Shown here one piece after another: positions 23,701 through 32,689 of a stretch of DNA of 40,487 nucleotides. The stretch covers positions 1 to 40,487 of the forward strand of contig NZ_JAUNEC010000011.1 of NCBI RefSeq assembly GCF_030525755.1. Reading direction: 5' to 3'. Source of the stretch: Alysiella sp. GTDB taxonomy: Bacteria > Pseudomonadota > Gammaproteobacteria > Burkholderiales > Neisseriaceae. Both the position numbers and the translations under genes were made by a program. Each line of letters begins with the position of its first letter. Within the stretch, counting starts at the first letter, position 1. The notes beneath the pieces were generated by a model. It saw nothing but the letters and a program-made list of their open reading frames with translations, was not told where the DNA came from and ran no database searches.

Positions 23701-24780
23701 TCAATTCAATACGCCCAATACCGCATCTGCCACATCGTCCGCACTATTGGGCAATGCCAATGTGCGTGCATTTTCCGCCCATTGTTGGCATTGCTCGCGT
23801 GTTAAAGCAGCAAACACTTGAGCCAATTTTTCGGCAGTAAGTTGCGATTGAGGCAACAATAAACCTGCTTGCGCAGCAACAAAATGCCGTGCATTGGCGG
23901 TTTGGTGGTCATCAACCGCATGTGGGAAAGGCACCAATAATGCACCCGTACCTGCGGCTGCCAATTCGGCAATGGTCAGCGCGCCTGCACGACATAAAAG
24001 AATATCAGCATCACGATAAACTGCCGTCATATCCTGAATGAACTCAATACATTGCGCTTGCACACCAGCGGCAAGATAGGCTGCCTGAACGCTTTCTTGT
24101 TTACCGCGTCCACATTGATGAGTGATGATTGGGCGTTGCTCTGCTGGCAAAAGCTGCATGGCTTGTGGCAAAATCTCATTGAACACTTGAGCCCCCAAAC
24201 TACCACCTACCACGCTGACTTTCAGGCAGCCTGAACGCTTGGCAAAACGTTCCTTCGGTTCGGGTAAAGCTGCAATTTCAGCGCGCACAGGATTGCCTAC
24301 CAAGCCTTCTTTTTTCAAATGGGGAAAAGCGTGCGGGAAAGCATACAACACTCGTTTTGCCCATTTTGCCAGTTGTTTATTTGCCATACCTGCAACGGCA
24401 TTTTGCTCATGTATCACAATCGGAATGCCTGCCAATTTAGCAGCCAGGCCACCAGGAAAAGTAACAAAACCACCGAAACCTACTACTACATCAATTTGAT
24501 GACGCACCAAAATGGCTTGAGTTTGACGTAAGGCTTTAAACAACATCAAGGGCATAGCAAGTTTGCGTTTGAAGCCATTGCCACGCAAACCTTTCATGGC
24601 AATGGTTTCCAGTTGAATACCATATTGTGGTACCAAACGTTCTTCCATGCTGTCTTGGCTACCCAACCAAACCACATGATGACCACGCGCTTGCAGAACC
24701 TGCGCCACAGCCAAAGCAGGGAAAATATGACCACCTGTACCACCCGCCATCAACAGAATATTTTTGCGTTTATCATTCAT
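23701..24780 (-). CDS. murG: UDP-GlcNAc:undecaprenyl-PP-MurNAc-pentapeptide GlcNAc transferase
   Basis: 359 residues, GT28. Starts MNDKRKNILLMAGGTGGHIFPALAVA, with glycine-rich loop GGTGGH (13-18). HEQNAVAGMANK, SVVGGSLGAQVFNE and CRAGALTIAELAAAGTGALLVPFPHAVDDHQTANA are the acceptor and UDP-GlcNAc binding regions. It makes lipid II from lipid I at the inner face of the membrane. Its start overlaps the ftsW stop by 8 bp, so the two are likely coupled. A DUS in frame encodes SGCLKVSVVGG at about 185. Confidence 0.96.
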   Translation of the reverse strand: MNDKRKNILLMAGGTGGHIFPALAVAQVLQARGHHVVWLGSQDSMEERLVPQYGIQLETIAMKGLRGNGFKRKLAMPLMLFKALRQTQAILVRHQIDVVVGFGGFVTFPGGLAAKLAGIPIVIHEQNAVAGMANKQLAKWAKRVLYAFPHAFPHLKKEGLVGNPVRAEIAALPEPKERFAKRSGCLKVSVVGGSLGAQVFNEILPQAMQLLPAEQRPIITHQCGRGKQESVQAAYLAAGVQAQCIEFIQDMTAVYRDADILLCRAGALTIAELAAAGTGALLVPFPHAVDDHQTANARHFVAAQAGLLLPQSQLTAEKLAQVFAALTREQCQQWAENARTLALPNSADDVADAVLGVLN

Positions 24781-26017
24781 GATGCTCCCCTTTATTTGTT
24801 AAATCGGTGTTTTCAGGCAGCCTTTCACGCGGGTCTGCCACATTAAAACCGCGTAACACACGGCGGTTTTCGTAGTCCACACGCAAAAGCAAGGTAAAAG
24901 CAATCATCATCAAAAACAATGAAGTACCACCATAAGAAATCAAAGGCAAGGTTAAACCTTTATTGGGCAATAAACTGATGTTTACACCAATATTGATGAA
25001 ACTTTGTGCCGCTACCCACAAACCTATGCCAATGCCCACAAAAAAGTTAAAATGCAAATCCAAATCGCGTGCTTGTTTGGCAATGGAAAAAGCCCGTCTA
25101 ATCAGCCACAAATAAGTGAACATCAAAGCAATCACCGCTACCATGCCCAATTCTTCACCCATTACGGCCAAAATAAAATCAGTATGTGCTTCGGGTAGAA
25201 AACCGTGTTTCACAACGGCATTACCCAAACCTTTACCCCACAAACCACCTTCATGCAAAGACATCAATGAACCCAAGCCTTGAAAACCTGTGCCTGTTGG
25301 GTCTTCCCAAGGTTTCCACATCACGCTGATGCGGCGCATACGGAAATCGCTGCTGAAAATAATCACAGCACAAGCCCACAAACCGATGCCTACTGCCGAC
25401 CAAAACCATTTCATTGGCATATTGACCAAATACAATAGAGCCAAAAACAGCCCCACCACCACAATCGCCGAACCCAAGTCGCGTGTTAAAAGCACCAATG
25501 CCACCGCAATCGCAATCGGCACGGCAACCCATTTAACCCGATGAAAATCATGCAAAATGTCCACTTTTCGCTTAAAAAAGTCTGCTACATATAAAATGGT
25601 TGCCAATTTCAGCAATTCACTAGGTTGAAAGTTAAAACCCAAAGGTAATCTAATCCAACGTACTGCACCTTTTACCGTATCACCTGTCAGCAAAACCACA
25701 ATCAAAGACAATATTGCCAAACCCAAAAGATAACGCGCCCAGCGTTGCCAACGCCACAATGGCACATAAGACAAAATCAATGCCGCAATCAAACCCAATG
25801 TGGCAAATTCAGCTTGACGAATCAAATAATAAAAGCGGTTTTCAAATGTGTTTTGGATAGCAGATGCCGAAAACACCATAACCAAACCCAAACACAATAA
25901 ACACGACAACACCAAAACCAAGGCTTTATCGTAGTTATCACCATTTTTCAAAAGATTGGGGCGACCCAATAAGAAATTTTCGTTGAAAAAATAACTGTGC
26001 TTAAATTGAGACCACAT
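24773..26017 (-). CDS. ftsW: Septal peptidoglycan glycosyltransferase FtsW
   Basis: 414 residues, SEDS family, about ten membrane helices. Marked by FNFQPSELLKLATILYVADFF, GLGNAVVKHGFLPEAHTDFILAVMGEELG (conserved extracellular loop of FtsW/RodA, including the HTDFI/GEE motif) and NKGLTLPLISYGGTSLFLMM near the end. It polymerises lipid II at the division septum with FtsI. The first about 30 residues are a cytosolic tail; a later start is possible. A Correia-like element sits just upstream at 26078-26190, between murD and this start. Confidence 0.95.
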   Translation of the reverse strand: MWSQFKHSYFFNENFLLGRPNLLKNGDNYDKALVLVLSCLLCLGLVMVFSASAIQNTFENRFYYLIRQAEFATLGLIAALILSYVPLWRWQRWARYLLGLAILSLIVVLLTGDTVKGAVRWIRLPLGFNFQPSELLKLATILYVADFFKRKVDILHDFHRVKWVAVPIAIAVALVLLTRDLGSAIVVVGLFLALLYLVNMPMKWFWSAVGIGLWACAVIIFSSDFRMRRISVMWKPWEDPTGTGFQGLGSLMSLHEGGLWGKGLGNAVVKHGFLPEAHTDFILAVMGEELGMVAVIALMFTYLWLIRRAFSIAKQARDLDLHFNFFVGIGIGLWVAAQSFINIGVNISLLPNKGLTLPLISYGGTSLFLMMIAFTLLLRVDYENRRVLRGFNVADPRERLPENTDLTNKGEHHE

Positions 26018-26077
26018 CGTTGTGCATTCTATAAAAAAAACAAAGAGATATTTTTCAGGCAGCCATATTTATTTAAG

Positions 26078-26190
26078 TATGGTCGCTTAAAATTAAAATA
26101 GGATAAGGCAACAACGAGAGCCGTGCATATACCCAATACATAAGGGCGTTGGCAACGCTGTGCCATTTGTATGCATTTGAAACGACTATA
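26078..26190. mobile_element. Correia-like repeat between murD and ftsW
   Basis: 113 bp, ends TATGGTCGCTT (26078-26088) and the complement of TATAGTCGTTTC (to 26190). Internal blocks GGATAAGGCAACAACGAGAGC, CAATACATAAGGGCG and GGCAACGCTGTGCC match the Correia order with more divergence than the copy at 16765. It fills most of the murD-ftsW gap, where it could influence transcription of ftsW-murG. Confidence 0.65.
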
Positions 26191-26207
26191 CAATAAGCTA
26201 CTAAACA

Positions 26208-27545
26208 TCACAAAGCATGAAACGCTTCAATAAATACTTGTGCGCGATGAGCATAGTTTTGAAACATATCCAAACTGGCACAGGCAGGACTTAATAAAAC
26301 CGAATCGCCTACTTTTGCTACCGCATAAGCTTTTTGCACTGCTTCGGGCAAACTGTTACAAAACACAATTTCCACGCCACAATCAGCCAAATCTTGTGCA
26401 ATTTTAGGTGCATCAATGCCAATTAAAAACACCGCCCGCACTTTATCACGCAGAACTTCACGCAAAGGTGTGAAATCCTGTCCTTTGCCTTGTCCACCTG
26501 CAATCAAAACCAACTTTTCAGGCAGCCCTGCAATCGCGGCGACGGTTGCACCCACATTTGTGCCTTTGCTGTCATCAATGAACGTGATGCCATTTTTTTC
26601 GCCAATGGTTTCAACACGGTGGGGCAATCCCTTGAAACTGGCAATGTGACGCACCAATTCACAACGTTGTATGCCAATCGCTTCACATAATGCCAATGCC
26701 GCCAACACATTGGCAGTATTGTGGCTGCCTGAAAGGGGAATGTCTTTTTGCGCCATAATGGTTTGATTTTGGTGTTTCAGGCAGCCTGAAAGCGAGTCAA
26801 AAACATAATCTTGTGCTGGGTTTTGCAACGAAAAATAAACGGTTTGCCGTGCTTCTCGCCTCATGGCTTGACACAATACATCATCGCCATTTAATACTTG
26901 CGTGCCTGTACCATTGAAAATCTGGTCTTTGGTACGCGCATAATCCAATAAATCATCATATCTGTCTAAATGGTCTTCGGAAACATTCAAACAAACCGCA
27001 GCATCAGCATCAAGATAAGCCGTTGTTTCCAACTGGAAGCTGGACAATTCCAATACCCACACATCAGCAGGTTTGCCTTTGCGTTGCAACCATGCTTGCA
27101 AAACAGGTGTACCAATATTGCCTGCCACTACTGTATCCAAACCGCTTTTTTTACACAAATGCCCCACCAAACTGGTTACGGTGGTTTTGCCATTGCTGCC
27201 CGTAATGGCAATGATTTTATCTGATTGATTTTTCAATAAATCAGATAAAATTGCCACATCGCCGATTACCTGACCGCCACACTGTTCAAATTCACGGATT
27301 TCAGACAACCTACGTGTCATGCCTGGACTTAACACCAAAACATCACATTCACGCAAAGCATCTTTTAGGCTGCCTGAAAACAAGGGAAATTCAGGAAATT
27401 GATGTTTCAATTGCTGTTCACGTTCCGAAGACAAATGGGCATCGTAGCCTACTACCTTCGCGCCAATGTGGGCACAATAAGCCAAAACCGACACACCCGT
27501 ATCGCCCAAACCTGCGACCAAAATTGTTTTATTTTTGAAATCCAT
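26208..27545 (-). CDS. murD: UDP-MurNAc-L-alanine:D-glutamate ligase
   Basis: 445 residues. N-terminal Rossmann domain (VAGLGDTGVSVLAYC), central ATPase with ITGSNGKTT (115-122), and the Mur ligase run DHLDRYDDLLDYARTKDQIF; GLPHRVE and FIDDSKGTNVGATVAAIAGLPEKLVLIAGGQGKGQDF are standard MurD. It adds D-Glu in the cytoplasmic part of peptidoglycan synthesis. Four or more DUS are in frame (SGSLK, SGCLK, LSGSHN, GLPEK), one forming a palindrome near 26776-26792. The next gene upstream ends 3 bp before it. Confidence 0.96.
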   Translation of the reverse strand: MDFKNKTILVAGLGDTGVSVLAYCAHIGAKVVGYDAHLSSEREQQLKHQFPEFPLFSGSLKDALRECDVLVLSPGMTRRLSEIREFEQCGGQVIGDVAILSDLLKNQSDKIIAITGSNGKTTVTSLVGHLCKKSGLDTVVAGNIGTPVLQAWLQRKGKPADVWVLELSSFQLETTAYLDADAAVCLNVSEDHLDRYDDLLDYARTKDQIFNGTGTQVLNGDDVLCQAMRREARQTVYFSLQNPAQDYVFDSLSGCLKHQNQTIMAQKDIPLSGSHNTANVLAALALCEAIGIQRCELVRHIASFKGLPHRVETIGEKNGITFIDDSKGTNVGATVAAIAGLPEKLVLIAGGQGKGQDFTPLREVLRDKVRAVFLIGIDAPKIAQDLADCGVEIVFCNSLPEAVQKAYAVAKVGDSVLLSPACASLDMFQNYAHRAQVFIEAFHAL

Positions 27546-27548
27546 GAT

Positions 27549-28451
27549 TTATTCTTTCGTTTCAGAACGCTGTAATTGCCCATCTTTGTATTCTTGCACT
27601 TGCACCGAAATGATGCGTGGCTCGCCCGTTGGCAAAGGTTTTTCCAAAAATTCAGCAATATCATTGGGGTTCTGCATGGCTTTTTCAGGCAGCATTTGCG
27701 GTTGATGAGCATCTGCCACATCGGCTTGCACTTCAATATTGGGCGAGACCACATTCACTTGTGAGGCACTTTCGCGCAAAGAAACCCCCTCTGCCTCAAG
27801 AACAGATATTTTTTTGCTCCAATCATTGGCAGTTTGACGCAATAACACCCCTGCGCTCATTTGTGGATAATCTGCGCCACCACGTTCACTGTCGCCCACC
27901 GCTACAATTTGCGCCACCACACGGCGACTTTTTGCCGCACGCACTGCTTTACTTTGCCAACGTGGGTCTGTAATCACAAAATGGGCAAGTGTATTGCTGC
28001 CTGAAAGCAAATTCTCGGCAAACTGTGCTTCCACTACTGTCATTGGTGCAACGGGTTCATTGCCACCGTCTAAATACAGCTTAAAACCCACAAACACACC
28101 ACCTGCTGCAAAATTGCCTTGATTGAGCAAAGACAAGCGAATGTGTGGCTCACCATTGCGATAAGCAAATTCGCCAGCTTTAATCAGCAAATCTTGACCA
28201 TTGCTCACGCCCTGCTCAGCTTGAACCAACACAGTCAAACTGGCCGCACTGACTGCCATATTGATCTGCTGCTCAGCTGCAAGTGTGCTGCTGTTGTGGG
28301 TATTTGATGATGTTGATACTGTATGCTGCGCCATGTTTTCCGTATTGTGGTGCACATCTTGAATCAAGCGATAACCCAAATACGCCATACCGCCCAATAA
28401 AATGGCAGCAGTCAAAGCCACCGCCAAACGCACCGAATGTTTTGCCAACAT
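27549..28451 (-). CDS. Unknown single-pass envelope protein of the dcw cluster
   Basis: ATG at 28451 with GGGAGAAGAG upstream is preferred over the frame's upstream extension (28508); about 300 residues. One membrane helix (about 8-30, RLAVALTAAILLGGMAYLGYRLI) and then a periplasmic region. A beta-rich section has VLVQAEQGVSNGQDLLIKAGEFAYRNGEPHIRLSLLNQGNFAAGGVFVGF and ends around DYPQMSAGVLLRQ; the last about 80 residues are polar and low in complexity. I recall an unnamed gene in the same place between mraY and murD in Neisseria, but no function. It may be a cell-division or cell-wall accessory protein. Confidence 0.75.
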   Translation of the reverse strand: MLAKHSVRLAVALTAAILLGGMAYLGYRLIQDVHHNTENMAQHTVSTSSNTHNSSTLAAEQQINMAVSAASLTVLVQAEQGVSNGQDLLIKAGEFAYRNGEPHIRLSLLNQGNFAAGGVFVGFKLYLDGGNEPVAPMTVVEAQFAENLLSGSNTLAHFVITDPRWQSKAVRAAKSRRVVAQIVAVGDSERGGADYPQMSAGVLLRQTANDWSKKISVLEAEGVSLRESASQVNVVSPNIEVQADVADAHQPQMLPEKAMQNPNDIAEFLEKPLPTGEPRIISVQVQEYKDGQLQRSETKE

Positions 28452-28554
28452 TTTTTTACTCTTCTCCCATGCTGCCTGAAACAGCACAAAACGGCATGAT
28501 TTTAACATTGTTTAAACGGTTTCAGGCAGCCAACACATTAGGGGCTATTGACAA

Positions 28555-29640
28555 TTACCGGATTTTTAAAGTGGATAAACCCACCAATACCAACACAATC
28601 GTAATAATCCAAAACCGCACCACCACCTGCGTTTCTTTCCAACCTTTTTGCTCGTAGTGATGATGAATCGGTGCCATCAAAAAAATTCGTTTTTTCGTGC
28701 GCTTGTACCAGCTTACCTGCAGCATCACACTCAAGGCCTCCACCACAAACAAACCGCCCATAATCACCAACACAAACTCTTGGCGCACAATCACTGCCAC
28801 CGTTCCCAAAGCCGCACCCAATGCCAACGCCCCCACATCGCCCATAAATACCTGTGCAGGATAAGCGTTAAACCACAAAAAGCCCAAACACGCGCCACAC
28901 ATCGCCGTACAGAAAATGACCACTTCATTTGCCCCAGCCACAAAAGGCAATTGCAAATACGAAGCAAATTGCGCGTGTCCCGTTGCGTACGCAAAAATCG
29001 CCAAACCGCCAGCCACCAGCACCACAGGAAATGCCGCCAAACCGTCCAAACCATCGGTCAAATTCACCGCATTAGACGTACCGACAATCGTCAAATAACT
29101 CAAAATCAAAAAACCCACCACCCCCAAAGGCAAGGCAATCTGCTTGAAAAACGGCACGATTAAAATATTATTGGCCGAATTATTTGCCAAATAAAACAAA
29201 GCCAAGCCTGCTGCCAAAGCCACCGCACTTTGCCACACCATTTTGAATTTCGCCGACACACCCTTCGGGTCTTTATAAACCACTTTGCGCCAATCGTCAT
29301 AAAAACCCAATGCCCCAGTTGCCAACATCACACCGAGCAAAATCCACACATACGGATTATTCAACCTTGCCCACAATAAAGTTGCCACCGCAATTGCGGT
29401 TAAAATCAGCGAACCGCCCATAGTAGGCGTACCGTTTTTAACCAAATGCGTTTGTGGCCCATCGGTGCGCACCGCCTGCCCCACTTTCAAAGCCGTCAAT
29501 TTGCGAATGGTCCAAGGCCCGAGCAGCAGACTGAATATCAATGCAGTCAAAGCCGCCATAACGGCACGGAAAGTGGTGTATTGAAAAACATTAAATGCCG
29601 TAATGTATTGTTGCAGATACTCTGCCAGATAAATCAACAT
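28555..29640 (-). CDS. mraY: Phospho-MurNAc-pentapeptide transferase
   Basis: 361 residues, about ten membrane helices. Conserved loops are clear: GTPTMGGSLIL, LGFYDDWRKV (Asp pair at catalytic site), VGTSNAVNLTDGLDGLA (N-x-x-N-x-T-D-G-x-D-G) and MGDVGALALGAALG; the C-terminal MAPIHHHYEQKGWKETQVVVRFWI has the HHH motif. It moves phospho-MurNAc-pentapeptide to undecaprenyl phosphate, forming lipid I. It is the first gene of the dcw fragment here. AGGAATAAATAGA precedes ATG. Upstream is repeat-rich noncoding DNA, not murF. Confidence 0.97.
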   Translation of the reverse strand: MLIYLAEYLQQYITAFNVFQYTTFRAVMAALTALIFSLLLGPWTIRKLTALKVGQAVRTDGPQTHLVKNGTPTMGGSLILTAIAVATLLWARLNNPYVWILLGVMLATGALGFYDDWRKVVYKDPKGVSAKFKMVWQSAVALAAGLALFYLANNSANNILIVPFFKQIALPLGVVGFLILSYLTIVGTSNAVNLTDGLDGLAAFPVVLVAGGLAIFAYATGHAQFASYLQLPFVAGANEVVIFCTAMCGACLGFLWFNAYPAQVFMGDVGALALGAALGTVAVIVRQEFVLVIMGGLFVVEALSVMLQVSWYKRTKKRIFLMAPIHHHYEQKGWKETQVVVRFWIITIVLVLVGLSTLKIR

Positions 29641-30141
29641 TCTATTTATTCCTGTGCGTCATTTTGATGTATGTGTCAAAGGTTTATTGTGCCACCTTTG
29701 AACAATCATATTCATGGTGGTGCAAACAGGCTGCCTGAAACAAGCTAGACACGAAACCCGTATTTTTTCACAAATCCCACATTCAAGCAAAAGGCTTTCA
29801 GGCAGCTTGTTCAAGATGCAACTCAATAAACCATTCACAGCCAAGCCAATGCAACCCAAAATTCATGATTTTCCATAATCATTCAGTTGCTTATGACAAG
29901 TGGAAAAAATTAGGACATTTCGTAGGGTGCAACTTGTTGCACCCAATCCTTGTTTGATTAAGAAAATGATGCAACAAGTTACTCCCTACATTTGTCCTGT
30001 TTTCAAATAAATTAACCATAAAGTCAATGATTTTTGTGGTGTAAGTGATGACAGCTACCGTTTTCAGGCAGCCTCAAAATCAATTGTTACCACATTTATG
30101 GTCGTTTCAAATTATGGTAAACCCAATAGAAAACAGGACAC
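29641..30141. other. Repeat-rich 500-bp intergenic tract upstream of mraY
   Basis: No credible gene. Contents in order: a loose hairpin around 29685-29719 (TGCCACC/GGTGGTGCA), a full DUS about 29730, a second DUS-like about 29800, the 87-bp inverted repeat 29912-29998, a DUS at about 30063, and a lone Correia-like half end (TATGGTCGTTTCAAA) at 30098-30112. The mraY promoter must be here; TTTGACACATACATC on the minus strand near 29675 offers a -35-like TTGACA but no clear -10. Confidence 0.45.
29912..29998. repeat. 87-bp inverted repeat with GTAGGGTGCAAC
   Basis: AGGACATTTCGTAGGGTGCA...CTTGTTGC (29912-29940) and GCAACAAG...CCCTACATTTGTCCT (29971-29998) are inverted arms with a few mismatches. 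GTAGGGTGCAAC recurs at 1000-1012 in a half-copy, so this is a dispersed intergenic repeat. Confidence 0.55.
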
Positions 30142-30174
30142 ACAAAAGGGCGAACACCTAATCCGCCCTTTTGT
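30142..30174 (-). terminator. Terminator of the trimeric autotransporter gene
   Basis: ACAAAAGGGCG (30142-30152) and CGCCCTTTTGT (30164-30174) form a perfect 11-bp stem with an 11-base loop, 20 bp beyond the stop at 30195 on the minus strand. Confidence 0.8.
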
Positions 30175-30194
30175 ATTAAACTGCCCAATTTACC

Positions 30195-32270
30195 TTACCA
30201 TTGAAACAATGCGCCTGCGCCGATGCCTGCTTTGCCACGCGTATCCACAGACACATTGCCTTTCACAATCCAATTACCGCTATCGGTCATCGCAGAGATG
30301 CCCAAAGCAAAGCTGGATTGACCTCGATAATGCCCCGTTCCCACGCCAAAACCTGTTGCACCAGGGCGCGTAACCTGTGGAATGGCAATCTGTGCGATGG
30401 TGCCTGCAATACCTGCACGCGCATCTTTATCCACATCATCAATACGTTGGTTTAACTGATTAATGGCAGGTGCAACGCTGTTACTGATGCTACGCGCCAC
30501 TTGATACAACTGCGAACCATTGATGGCATCGGTAGAAGTTTCCGAAATTTCGCCTGCCGCCACATTTTGAATGCGGCGTTCTGCTCCTGATGAACCCACA
30601 GAAACCGCACCTGCTGCTTTCGCACCTTCAAAACCGCCGTATGTCACGCCATTTACCGTAGCGGAATTGACTTCACCTGTTGCACCCGCCGTTGTAGCGC
30701 GTGTACCGTTTGTGCCATTGGTGTTCTTGGTTTTCAGGCTGCCTGCGCCTGTGTATGCACCACCAGCGCCCACGTCCGTAATGGCTGTACCCGCACCCAA
30801 AGCAACCGAATTTTTCTCGGTAACCGTAACACCATTGCCCAAAACAAAAGTATCCGTATCGGTATTTTTGATTTCATTATTGCGACCAATGGACACAGAA
30901 CGGTCGGCATCAACCTTACTTTGATCACCAATCACAACCGAACTGTTGCCCTGATTGGTCAATTCACGTCCAATTGCAATACCCGCTGTTTTATCTTCTG
31001 CCACCTTACTGTTTGTACCAATTACAACACTGTCATTGGACAAGGCTTTTGCACCCAAACCCAACGCAATGGCTCTGTATCCCGATTCAGGTTTACCTAC
31101 TCTAGCCTCAACGGCAGCTTGCGCCCCCTCACCAATCGCAATCGCATATTTGGCATAAGCATTGCTGTTGATACCCATTGCCAAAGAGCGATTACCTTGT
31201 GCATTGGCATTATGACCAATGGCAATTTCGCCATAGCCGCCAACAGCAGCAGTTGTTGTGTCATAGCGAGCACCCGATGACGCATTAACCACAGACTCAA
31301 TCCCTGCTTTTGCCCCTTGTCCCAAAGCCAAGGAATTGGTTGTACCTGCTTTTGCTTTATAGCCCGTTGCTGTTGCCCCACTTTCCATTGCTTCACTCAA
31401 AGTACCCGATGCCAAAGACCATTGTCCTGTTGCCTGCGCCTTATCGCCCAATGCGGTTGCTGACCCCCTATTAGGTCCTGAAGAACCTATAATATCCTTG
31501 GGTTTGGCAATCGCCCAATGTCCAATCGCCATAGAGTTTTGTCCCTCAACATTCGCTTCATCACCAATCGCCACACCCGAAGCAGTCACATCTGTACTAC
31601 CTGCTACTTTGGCATTGTAACCAATCGCCACCGATTTTTCCCCAGAAACTGAACTCTGTGTACCCATTGCGATACTGTTCTTGGAATCATATCCACCTGT
31701 TGCATTAATTGTCGCTGCTGTACCAATGGCAATACTGTTCATTGAAGCATTGCCTTCAATTTTGGCATTCAGACCCACTGATACCGCATTTTGCCCAGTA
31801 GCAACGGCATTCACGCCCACCGATACCGTATTTTGCCCAGTAGCAAGAGCATTCATACCTGTTGCCACTGCACCTGCTGCTGTGGCTCGCGCATTATTAC
31901 CTGTTGCCACCGTATTCCCTGCTGTTGCTTGGGCATTTACACCTGTTGCAACTGCACCACTTCCTGTTGTCTGCGCCCCTGTGCCTGTTGCAACTGAATT
32001 ACCACCTATGGCACGCGCACCCTCGCCTATTGCTACGGCACTTTGCACAGCATTTGCACTACCATTTGTACCTGTTCGAGAAATGGCAATACCATTTTGA
32101 TTACGAACAAAGTCAGCTGCCAAAGCAGGAGCAACCAGCCCCCCTGCCAGTAAAATCACACCAGCAACAACACTTTTGCGGGTGCTTTTGCCTTTGGCTC
32201 TCACATTTTCCTGTACCACAGCCCAAGTTTGGGTAGTGGCGTTCCAAATGATGCGGTAAATTTTATTCAT
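30195..32270 (-). CDS. Trimeric autotransporter adhesin (YadA/Hia type), head-dominated
   Basis: ATG at 32270 gives 691 residues. The N-terminus MNKIYRIIWNATTQTWAVVQE is an extended signal peptide region (ESPR), with cleavage after about ALAAD. Residues about 55-500 are a YadA-like head made of degenerate 14-residue turns (patterns such as NAVATGQNAVSVGL and GNSVATGTGAQTTG). A neck (IQNVAAGEISETSTDAINGSQLY) follows, then a very short coiled coil and the C-terminal YadA anchor (about the last 70 residues, ending GALFQW). Three copies form a beta-barrel in the outer membrane and display the head for adhesion. The stalk is nearly absent. GGAG is 8-11 bp before ATG. At DNA level the head contains near-identical 42-bp tandem units. 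Confidence 0.93.
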   Translation of the reverse strand: MNKIYRIIWNATTQTWAVVQENVRAKGKSTRKSVVAGVILLAGGLVAPALAADFVRNQNGIAISRTGTNGSANAVQSAVAIGEGARAIGGNSVATGTGAQTTGSGAVATGVNAQATAGNTVATGNNARATAAGAVATGMNALATGQNTVSVGVNAVATGQNAVSVGLNAKIEGNASMNSIAIGTAATINATGGYDSKNSIAMGTQSSVSGEKSVAIGYNAKVAGSTDVTASGVAIGDEANVEGQNSMAIGHWAIAKPKDIIGSSGPNRGSATALGDKAQATGQWSLASGTLSEAMESGATATGYKAKAGTTNSLALGQGAKAGIESVVNASSGARYDTTTAAVGGYGEIAIGHNANAQGNRSLAMGINSNAYAKYAIAIGEGAQAAVEARVGKPESGYRAIALGLGAKALSNDSVVIGTNSKVAEDKTAGIAIGRELTNQGNSSVVIGDQSKVDADRSVSIGRNNEIKNTDTDTFVLGNGVTVTEKNSVALGAGTAITDVGAGGAYTGAGSLKTKNTNGTNGTRATTAGATGEVNSATVNGVTYGGFEGAKAAGAVSVGSSGAERRIQNVAAGEISETSTDAINGSQLYQVARSISNSVAPAINQLNQRIDDVDKDARAGIAGTIAQIAIPQVTRPGATGFGVGTGHYRGQSSFALGISAMTDSGNWIVKGNVSVDTRGKAGIGAGALFQW

Positions 32271-32337
32271 GATTTGACGCTCCGATTGTTTTGATAGATA
32301 AAAAATGCTTTTTGTGCTTTCAGACAGCAAAAGCATA

Positions 32338-32367
32338 AGTATAATGGAATGCACCATCTAAACTCAA
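32338..32367 (-). promoter_or_regulatory. Candidate promoter of the autotransporter
   Basis: On the minus strand TTGAGT (32362-32367) and TATACT (32338-32343) are separated by 18 bp and lie about 70 bp before the ATG at 32270. Reasonable sigma-70 match; not tested. Confidence 0.5.
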
Positions 32368-32489
32368 ACGCGAACTTGAAATAAGAAAAATAACCTTTTG
32401 TTTAAAAAATTGTCGCAGAGTGGGTACGGGCATCCACCGTTTTCACACAACAATAATTGATTTTCAAGCAGCCTGAAATCATTTTGTGT

Positions 32490-32553
32490 AGAGTGCGTAT
32501 CACGCACCAAAATCATTGCAATTGCTTTAAATTTGGTGCATGGTACGCACCCT
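32490..32553. repeat. Paired palindromes GTGCGTATCACGCAC / GGTGCATGGTACGCACC
   Basis: Two small palindromes (32493-32507 and 32535-32551), each able to fold, also pair with one another as an inverted repeat. They lie upstream of trpD in the 420-bp gap (32271-32689) that otherwise holds the autotransporter promoter and DUS copies. Looks like a REP-type intergenic repeat, not a trp leader: no Trp-rich leader peptide is seen. Confidence 0.5.
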
Positions 32554-32689
32554 ATAATCAAAATTGCCGTGTAATAAAAATCTACCTGAACAATGGTGGG
32601 TGCAATCACCCGCGCTACAACGGCTTAAATTAAATTTAGATACCGCATAGGTTTGTCCTATGCCAGTCATTTATTTTCAAGGAAACCTC

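Noticed and set aside
31770..32060. CRISPR-like or tandem-repeat array
   Set aside because: The repeats encode 14-residue turns of the adhesin head, are degenerate and have no spacer structure.
32271..32689. trp leader attenuator or T-box before trpD
   Set aside because: No Trp-rich leader peptide and no T-box motif; the palindromes resemble dispersed intergenic repeats.
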